64,000 bases of DNA from Conoideocrella luteorostrata (lineage: Eukaryota; Ascomycota; Sordariomycetes; Hypocreales; Clavicipitaceae): the NCBI GenBank assembly GCA_032433595.1, contig JASWJB010000220.1, forward strand, positions 1 through 64,000. The letters are read 5' to 3'. The notes under the pieces are model-generated. The model was given only the letters and a program-made list of their open reading frames with translations. It searched no databases and had not been told where the DNA came from. Each line of letters starts with the position of its first letter. Position 1 is the first letter of the stretch. Positions 56,181-64,000 of this stretch are shown piece after piece. Position numbers and translations under genes: made by a program.

Positions 56181-59100
56181 GTTCAGGCACGCTCCGAAGC
56201 GCCGTATAACTCTCCGAGAAGCTGACGGGGGAGGACTAGTTCTTGGGATTTTGAGTCTTATGAGGCGGAAGATGTCGATGGATTTAGGTATGTGCCGATG
56301 GGGCGGTGTATCCTTTGTATTATATTTACTCCGTATGTGGAATCCTTTACTGTAATGAAGCGCGCAGTTCGAGACTAAATGTTTCAATTTCGGGACGAGT
56401 ACTCCGTAACTGTTTCTTTTTTTGTCCCAGGTGAGTAGTGTTGTATTGCTTGTTGCTGCCTTGCTTTGGTGCAGGATGTTGTTCCAGACCTATTTTTGCT
56501 TTTGGCTGTTTGTAGCCCACTTCCCCTCCTTGTGGTGGCTGAAGAGCGGTAGATTCTCGTTGGGATAGATAGGGCTGTTTTTAGAATAGATCGTGGTCTC
56601 AGATGGAGTTGGTGTCGGTGCTTTTCTGTTGTTAAGGCACAACCAACGATTGAACAGTGACAAAGGCCAACTGGATTGTACTGTATTGTATTGTTAACCA
56701 GAGGTGGATGTTGTGACGGAAAAGGCTCTTTTTCTGGTCTGGGAGTCTGGATGGCAAAACTTAGGCCAGGATGGTGGTTGGCAGTGCAGCTTATCTTATT
56801 GTTCTTTCACTGGAAATGTGTCTGCCTGCTCTATCGCACAACACCGGCGCGTCTCCATCCCATTTGCGTTCACTTGTGTGTTTGCATCCCTGTTCCCTCT
56901 TGTTGGTTGCATCAAGTGCTTGGAGCCGCACCGCACCGTACCCGCCGCCCCCAGCCTGTTGTCGTCGTCCCATGCATGCCTGCTCACTTGGCACTCTCAC
57001 CCACCCCTCGATCACTCATCCACACTCACACCCACCCGCATCACACCGGATGCATTGTATTGTCACTCGCACCCAGCCTGGCAGATGAGGGAGGAGAGGG
57101 GTGTGAATGTGCAAGGAAAGTGAATGCGAAAAGGTGGGGAGCAGAGGGGGCGTGCTGGTTGCATGTGCCAGCGTCTCTTCCCGGCTGCCGGGGGCTCTTG
57201 CTGTTACCGGGACCGCGCGAGACAGCGAGCTCTGACCACCGGGACCGACAGGAAGGAGCGAGGAGGGGTGGCCGGAGGCTGACTGTCAGCGGTCTGTCGT
57301 CTGTCGTACTTTACGGAGTAACTGACCATAATACAATACCATGCGCATCACGCACCACTGCAACTAGTTGTACAGTAAATTAGAAGGACGATGTGTGCAT
57401 TCCCGCCTGGCATGGCCGTCATTGTGAATCATGGGTTCGCTCTTACTACAGATTACCGCTCGGAATGAAGAACAAGAACGATCATTTCAACCTGCTTGGC
57501 AAAGTCAAAGTCCACGTCGCCAACGAACGAATGTGTTGGATGGCTGGATATGTTGGTTGAGGGATGTGGTGAACTGGACGGCAGGGCATCGGGCGGACTG
57601 CGGAGAGACGCTGACTGGCTCTTTGCACCATGCGCATAATCATTCCTCGCTACTCTCCGTCTCGGTCTTTTTGTTCAGAGGATATCCTAACCGGGCAGAA
57701 ACGGCGGTCACTTGCACGGTACGTACAGTTTCTGTTTTGTCAATTTCAAGCCTTTCCAAGCCCTTCAACCATGTCGGAAGGAGGCCGGCTTGGATTTCCG
57801 ACAGTTGGTCGCGGTGGCTTGCTGGTGGCTTGCCAAAACTGGCGGGCACAGCGCAGAACTGCATGGAGCAGAGTATGTAACTAACTGCCCGGACAAAAAG
57901 CACTCGCGCATCGATTGGCTTGACCTCCACTCCGTAAGAAGCGTCCGAAAACTGGTGCCTGTAACGATGCATCATGGAGATGTTGGGCGGTTGCCGCCGA
58001 CAAAGAATAGCGTTGCTTATTATGGGAGGATGATGCGCACCCAATAGAATCACCGAGCGGGGCGATCAGCATTCCTTCGTTGTATCTGACTGACCAAGAC
58101 AATCACGGGTTTCCATTTTTAAATCTGTATCCGGTTATAGAGTGCGACCGTGTCGTAACCACTTCCACCACCCGTTCTTATGGGTGTTCATTTGCGCTCA
58201 ACGGTTATTGCCTCGACGATAATAACAATAGCCGGCAATGTGCTTCGTATCTTACGGAGTAATGCAGTACGCTATCTTGCAGTAGATGATATCATCTTGA
58301 TAATGCTGACAGAGTACGACGAGTCACCCTGGCCGTGTTCGGCCCAATGCCCACCGCCTCGTTTATTCTCATCGCCATCGGAGACTGGATTCGACACCGA
58401 CGTTTTTTACTCCTCGAGTTGGAAACCGTGTAAACGCGAGGGAGGGACGGATAATTCGGACTACGAAAAAGACCAGGACACTACGGAATCGAGCGCAGGT
58501 GCTCCGACTTCCGTCCTCCGTCGGTACGGGAGTACGGAGTACTGTAACAGGTATCGCTTAGTTATTGCCCGTCACGGATAGGTGACACATTATGGCATGT
58601 GGCCAGGCCAGCACTCCCTCCCTCCAGCTCGCAACACCGAGAAATCGGCGGCAAACGGGGCGCGGCACCAGTTGGAATCAGGGCACACGGTGGGGAATGG
58701 AGGGTGTGTATGATGATTCCTGATGATTTGTAGTTACGTGCGTGCCCAATTCGTTTGTTTGCGACGTTTGTGGCTTCTAACACCAGACTGCCAGAGCACA
58801 AGATTACATATGATGCAAAGGGTAACTAAAATTAATCCGCGACTGAAGAAAAGGATGATTGACCCGGATGACAGCGCCGATCGCCCACCAGACAGACAGG
58901 CCCAGACCCAGACGCTCATGCCCACATCGCGCTGAAGTACCCTTTTGAGAGAGGGGGGGTGTTCCGGTTCCGCACGCTTATACCGTTCAGGCAGTTTTAA
59001 TCAAATATGCCTTTTCGTTTTAGATAGTCCAAAGGACGGGCGCGCGGGTAATGACTTGCTCACTACGGTAGGTCTGCAAGAAGTGACACCGGGTGGATTG

Positions 59101-60235
59101 TTTTTCTGGAGCAAAAAGAGTGTGTCAATTATGCAATGGAGTTATTGAACCGTGCTCCTCCTGACAAGAACAAATCTCGTTGGTCTTCGCATTGTATGTA
59201 CTTTAATATCGTGAAAAAAGGTACAACAATGCGGAGCACAATGCTGCTCCATAGGACTCCGTAGACCCTAGATCTTGGGTTAGTGTTGTTAAGATCCAGT
59301 TCGTGGCGTCATTACTCAGTCAACTGGCTGGCCCATTCCATTCAAGACTGGCGGTGGGCAAATTAAGCCATAATACGGCTCCTCCCTGAAATTACAGTGG
59401 CCGGGACATGGGCACGAGCAAAGGATGGGGGGTATTTTGCAATGCCTTGTTGGTACGGACTACTCCGTACGGAATACGGAGTACATGCTTCAACTTCACG
59501 ACCTCTAAACTGTCGCATATCTTCTCTGACCCCAGCAAGACAATGATACTGACGTACAGCAATAACAAAAATTTACTATGGCAAATCCCGACGGTATCGC
59601 CTGCAAACGCCGCCATCGGGAACCAGCCCAGGACGAAAGGTTAAAAGACACATTGATGAAACGACGTCGCATTGCTCCGATTTACATTACTCCGTATGGA
59701 TAAAGCCACATATATCCACGGCGTCATACTCGGTGACTCTACGTAATGGCCGACCAACATCAAGCGCTTTACCTTCTTGCAGGCTCCCAACGAGCACACG
59801 CACACGGGATAGCTGGTAAGATTTGCATAGCATCATCATCACAGGGCCACCAACAATACTGTATGTATATTTTCCTGACTTGCCCTGCCCGTCGGCCCGG
59901 CTGTGCAACATGAGCAGAGGAAATAGAATCGCGACCGGCAGTCTAGCAAAGCTCAGACCGAAAGCTTGAAGCGGCTACCGCGGACGCCTATCTATCCGAT
60001 CACACAGACGGCATGCATGCGACGCGTTGACGGAGTTACAGCAAAATTAAAATAAGAAACCTAGAAAAAGTACCCAAAGACCTACCTGACTCCTTTCCCG
60101 GATGGCAACCGAGACAAGGCTTAGCTAGTTGTCGCCGCCATGATTAACTTTTTTGCACAGGCCCATCGCGTGATTTGCCAAGTCGCTCCTCAGGTGGCAT
60201 AAGCTGGGGTGGCCTGCGAAGATGCTCTGGGGATC

Positions 60236-60309
60236 TGTACTCCGTACTCCGTATTGTGCAGTAAATGGGCACTCTACAATACGGAGTACAGTACGGAGTA
60301 CGGAGTACT
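60236..60309. repeat. Cluster of ACGGAGTA / TACTCCGT octamers
   Basis: Within 74 bases the octamer or its complement occurs five times: TGTACTCCGTACTCCGTATT on the left, then ATACGGAGTACAGTACGGAG and a further unit to the right, arranged head to head around a spacer. Confidence 0.8.
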
Positions 60310-60823
60310 AGCAGTATCGTACAAAGACAGGGGCTGATGGATCCGATCTGATATCGCTTACTAGTTCCCACCTACTCCGTCGCTACTGCGTCGCAACATC
60401 AATGACTTGCTTACGTTGTCTCTGTCTGTCGGTGTGTCAGCCGCTAGAGCAGGTAATATTGTAACTACGGTAATGTAACGTCCAGCGCAAGTAGCGATCC
60501 GTCTCTAGAGATGAGCTGGCCGAGGGGCCGTGACATTGAAGCAGCTCCATCCGCCCACATCGACAGCCGGACGCGCGGGACAGTAACTATAGTAAGACTG
60601 CCTACGGAATACACATTCCCCGCATACATTTCGTATGTGAAATAAGTAACTACGGATTACGGAGTACTACATACTAGTAGTTATGGCACAGTGAAATAAG
60701 CGCCGATGCTCAGTTGCCAGACTCCAGATCCCCAGCACCCGCGCAGGGTCAGCAGGATGGCATGCTCGTCACGAGTCTCCTTCACCAGATCACAACACGT
60801 GTTTTCCCTCAGCGGTAACACAT

Positions 60824-60855
60824 GTACACACACACACGCACGCACACAGCACACA
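60824..60855 (+). repeat. CA-rich microsatellite
   Basis: Alternating CA with a few CG interruptions (TGTACACACACACACGCACG and onward). Confidence 0.8.
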
Positions 60856-63788
60856 AAAAGGCTGCCCAAAAAAAAAGAGGTGAGACATTTGTCCGGTCCT
60901 GCCCAACCCAAACATAGACGGTGAAACCAACCAAAGCTGCTTGTTTTTGGTCCTTGCTTTGACGCACCCGTCTCGTCTCCCTTTTCAATGTCAGCATTCT
61001 TTTTTTGGGTTTCAGGGTTCAGCTGTCATCTGTCGTGCCTCCCTCCCTGCCAAAGGTTTCGGACGATTACTGTCCTCTTGTAGTATGTAGTATACGTAAG
61101 GGACGGAGCACGGAGAATCATACAGTAAGTCGCGCAGTCTGTCCCTTTCCTTTACGGAGTATCTAGTAGGCTGTGACTCGGCAATTTCTTACGCGCGCGC
61201 GGAGGAAACACGCCCACCATTCACATATGCCTTGCCTCGACGTGAGACAGCAGCAGAACCAAGCCGTAGCCTGGTAAACCAGCTTCAAGATCGAGAAAGC
61301 CCAGACCGCCTCCAGATCGACGGCACTGGAAAATCATCGCGCACTCCCTCGCAGCCCTGTGACAAGCAGGCACGATCGATCTTAAAAGAAAAAACAAAAG
61401 GAAAAACCATCGAAAGCTCAGACCGCTATGTTGTCCTGTCTGGACCTGGAACTGCATCTAGTTAGTTTAACTAAGTGTACGCGCATATGCACGGAGTAAC
61501 CGTGCTTTTTCCCATGTCAGATCCAACGGTTCCTACACGCGAGTCACTTCTTGATGCTAAAAAGGCCGAAAAAAAAAGAAACTCGGGAAGCTCCCTCTAG
61601 CACCGACAGCTGGTGGCATTTAAAGCAAGGGAGCATGCCCGGTACTTTTTCGGTGAATGCAAAGTAACTAAAACAGAACCACCAGAGTAAAAGTAAAAAA
61701 GATCCGCGACAACTTGAGGATCGTGATAGGGACAAAGGAAACGACGAATTGAGCCACAGACGGGATGAAAAGCTTCGCGGTCCTGCTCGCAGAATTCCCT
61801 GTCCCTCTCTCCGTGTCCCAGCACCGGCCATCCTCCCTAGCATTCCCCTGCCTCTGAGGGTCCCATCCTGTTCAACGCCTCAAGTTGCATCATCCACTTC
61901 CAATACGGCCCGTAGTCTCGCCGACCCGGCTGTCGTAGCGAAACTCTAAAGCATGTTGGCGGTGTCGCCGCTGGCATTGCGGCGGCGCTGCTGAATCGCG
62001 AAGCTTTGCGTGCCTGATATTCAGATGAATCGGCCCATGGCAAGTCTTGGCTTTTTTTCATTTGGTTAACCGCGCCCCCAAATATGGAGCACCGTAAGCA
62101 GGCTAAATACATTCACAGAGGCTATTATCAGACGGCAAGAGGGGCGTGGGGTCGCGGAAACAATTGCGATTTGATGTCATGCATGCTCTTCTCCAGATCG
62201 TGCTGGATGAGAGTGGGTGGGCATCGCGGTAATCATGCCTGAGTCGAGCTTTAAGATTGGAGCGCAAATAAAGTTTTCTGGTGGGCAAGGTATAATAATT
62301 ACTGTGGAGATGTTATAAGGAAGGGTCCGTAATGTAAATCTGAAGCAAGCATAGAGTAACTATAACTCGCATATGGAGCCAGATGGATGAGTCGATGGCT
62401 GTGAACCTGGGCAGCCGCGTGGCCTGGCAGACGCAGTAACTAATTAACCAACTAGCTAGGTGCAGAGTCTTTACGTTTGTCTGGAATTGACGAGCTCACC
62501 GGGGCGCTGTCATATGAACATCAACGGGTCAGCGAGCTCGATCTTAGGCGGAGTTTACGAAATCTCCCCGAGTCTCAGGAACGCTGTTGTTGAGTGTCCA
62601 CGTTACTTGTTGGACGGACAAACAGGCCGACTTTGCCGGCAGCTATCAGTGTATTCTCATAATTGTATGTATATATAATAATACTAGCTTTGGTAGGCTT
62701 GGCTTCCCTGTCGTAGCAGTTTTGCATAGCCATCCGAAGTCATGTCCACTACGCGGCAAGCGCTTCCCGTTGGCGTTCTGATTCACAGTTCAACTAGTCT
62801 TGATTTATCATTGAGAATCATAGTATAGTATACTTAAATCAGCCGATGTACAAACCTCGCCAGAAGCGTGCCGCGACAGCAAGGCAGTGAGTGAATCACG
62901 ATCGTGTTCCCTATTTCGGCTCCGGCTACTTTGACATGCGGAACGGATGTCCCTCAATCGTCAAACATATCCAGCTCTCGTATTGTACGTAATCTACGGC
63001 ACCAACGAAGTATTCGTCGGTATGAACTGCTTTCAAACAATCCGAAAGCGTATGGGCAGTTCGAAGTGCTGCATCTCGTAGCCACGGCTTGTCCTGCACC
63101 ACCCCGCCTTAGCGGAAGTCATGCTGGAAGCTTCCACCCGTAAGTCATATAGAGCACATTGCGAATTAGTCGGCCGGTAAATTCCTGATTCGTTTGCCTA
63201 TCTGCAACGTCCAGAAGAGGGGGGGGGGCAACGCTGACCTCCGCAGGGCTGCAGGAGCTTCCCGAGAGCAACATCCTCTGGTTGGCAGCAAACGACGGAA
63301 TATGCAACGATTTCCGATCCTATGTGGAGAAAATTCTGTCAATCTACAGGATCTGGACCCCAGCTCTGAAAAAGCTGCCCATGATGTCATTTTTCGCCTG
63401 GCCGTGAAGAAATATAGTTCGCGAAGTATAACGTACCAAGACGAATTAGAGAGACGTGCGAGGAACTGCAGAATGCCGGAGAGAGAAGGAAAAAAACTGC
63501 TGACCAAGTAGCTTCTATTTCATTTAGCTCCCGCGTTCAATAGTCCGCGTTTCACTCACTGCGCCGCTGATAAACATGAACAGACTGCATTTTTCTCTGT
63601 AATGGCGGTGATAAACGTTCTGTACTGGCTGCAAAATACACCCGTAAGTGACGCAAGCTATAAAGCGAGGAAAGAATTTCTATAAGTAGTTTGCGGCATA
63701 TTGTTGATATTATATTTAAAAATAAACACCAGGCGTATCTTCATACAACCAAAGCCATCTGGATGAACTCACAACAAAAAATGCGCAA

Positions 63789-63999
63789 CTAGTCCAGGCC
63801 TACCTTGGCATATTGGGCCACAAACTCGTCCAACAGCTGGTTGAGGCCTAAAAGGTTCAGAAGACCCTTCTCGCCTTATTGGTTTATGTAAAATAGCATA
63901 TTGTATACAGAAAACGCAATGGCAAGCATGTAGCCGAACTCGGGCTCGAAAAAAACCTGGTCCGCAGTATCACAATCACCCGTCGACTGGTTCCATCGT
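63789..63999 (-). pseudogene. Possible partial or broken gene at the right edge
   Basis: On the minus strand the frame entering from the right edge reads WNQSTGDCDTADQVFFEPEF and GYMLAIAFSVYNMLFYINQ, then a stop at 63876. A second frame directly after it reads EKGLLNLLGLNQLLDEFVAQ and YAKVGLD before TAG at 63789. The two look like one protein end, but the only intron that could join them would be about 35 bases, shorter than any here, and the phases do not fit well. Either a frameshifted pseudogene or a gene whose splicing I cannot resolve. Confidence 0.25.
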
Positions 64000-64000
64000 C

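Larger units (their letters stand above)
56015..63788. other. Eight-kilobase stretch without a supported gene
   Basis: No frame shows a known domain or a convincing splice structure. Pyrimidine-rich, promoter-like sequence lies at 56800-57080. Copies of TACTCCGT/ACGGAGTA recur (about 56330, 56400, 57315, 58255, 58530, 59465, 59480, 59690, 60240-60310, 60658, 61153, 61491). A CA/CGCA tract lies at 60824-60855. A G8 run (63220-63228) is near the right end. It may be a long regulatory region or an old, decayed repeat zone. Confidence 0.45.

Noticed and set aside
56676..57383. 235-codon frame in the right intergenic zone
   Set aside because: Its composition (Cys, His, Pro, Leu) follows pyrimidine-rich DNA. 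It has no domain, no splice context, and two other frames are equally open over the same bases.
1..64000. CRISPR arrays, rRNA genes, bacterial operon signals
   Set aside because: No regularly spaced direct repeats, rRNA-like sequence or Shine-Dalgarno-linked gene series were seen, and the introns show a eukaryotic nuclear genome.

Overview
The window is nuclear DNA from a filamentous ascomycete (Pezizomycotina). The genes carry short introns of about 46-150 bases with GT..AG ends and CTAAC/CTGAC-like branch sites. They encode typical mould families: a trans-acting polyketide enoyl reductase, an S10 carboxypeptidase, an M43 metalloprotease, a But2-domain wall protein, MAK5, and an MLP1/TPR nucleoporin. 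Gene content and protein style suggest Sordariomycetes, perhaps Hypocreales, but this is an impression and not a proven placement. No CRISPR, rRNA or convincing tRNA was seen.

The left part (1-39.9 kb) is gene-poor and repeat-rich. It opens with the wreck of a secondary-metabolite locus: a cytochrome P450 pseudogene split by a solo LTR, an apparently intact trans-acting enoyl reductase transcribed away from it, and an 88-codon stub of a polyketide synthase ketosynthase. Then come an aminoglycoside-phosphotransferase-like kinase, a conserved protein of unknown function, a spliced secreted-protein gene, a small conserved-looking protein, an S10 carboxypeptidase, a possible tiny secreted protein, and a secreted M43 metalloprotease with six cysteine-containing tail repeats. 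After these follow a 556-residue protein that resembles the P47/OrfX TULIP-like family at its N-terminus, a disordered protein, and a But2 wall protein. Between the genes lie five complete solo LTRs of one family, each flanked by a perfect 5-base target duplication, and a sixth copy that is interrupted. There are also decayed dispersed repeats and a 172-base near-palindrome.

The middle part (39.9-56 kb) is compact and housekeeping-like. It holds an Artemis/SNM1-type nuclease (eight exons), a P450 with an intact haem motif, MAK5, the 2,069-residue MLP1/TPR protein, and a 220-residue protein. MAK5, MLP1 and the 220-residue gene run in series on the minus strand, and the P450 converges on MAK5.

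The right part (56-64 kb) has no gene that can be supported except a doubtful fragment at the edge. It is marked by many copies of the octamer ACGGAGTA/TACTCCGT and by pyrimidine-rich and CA-repeat tracts.

The genes do not form one pathway. The clearest functional group is the degraded polyketide locus at the left. The secreted hydrolases and small secreted proteins of the left half fit an accessory, fast-evolving compartment. Exon structures were worked out by eye from reading frames and splice signals.
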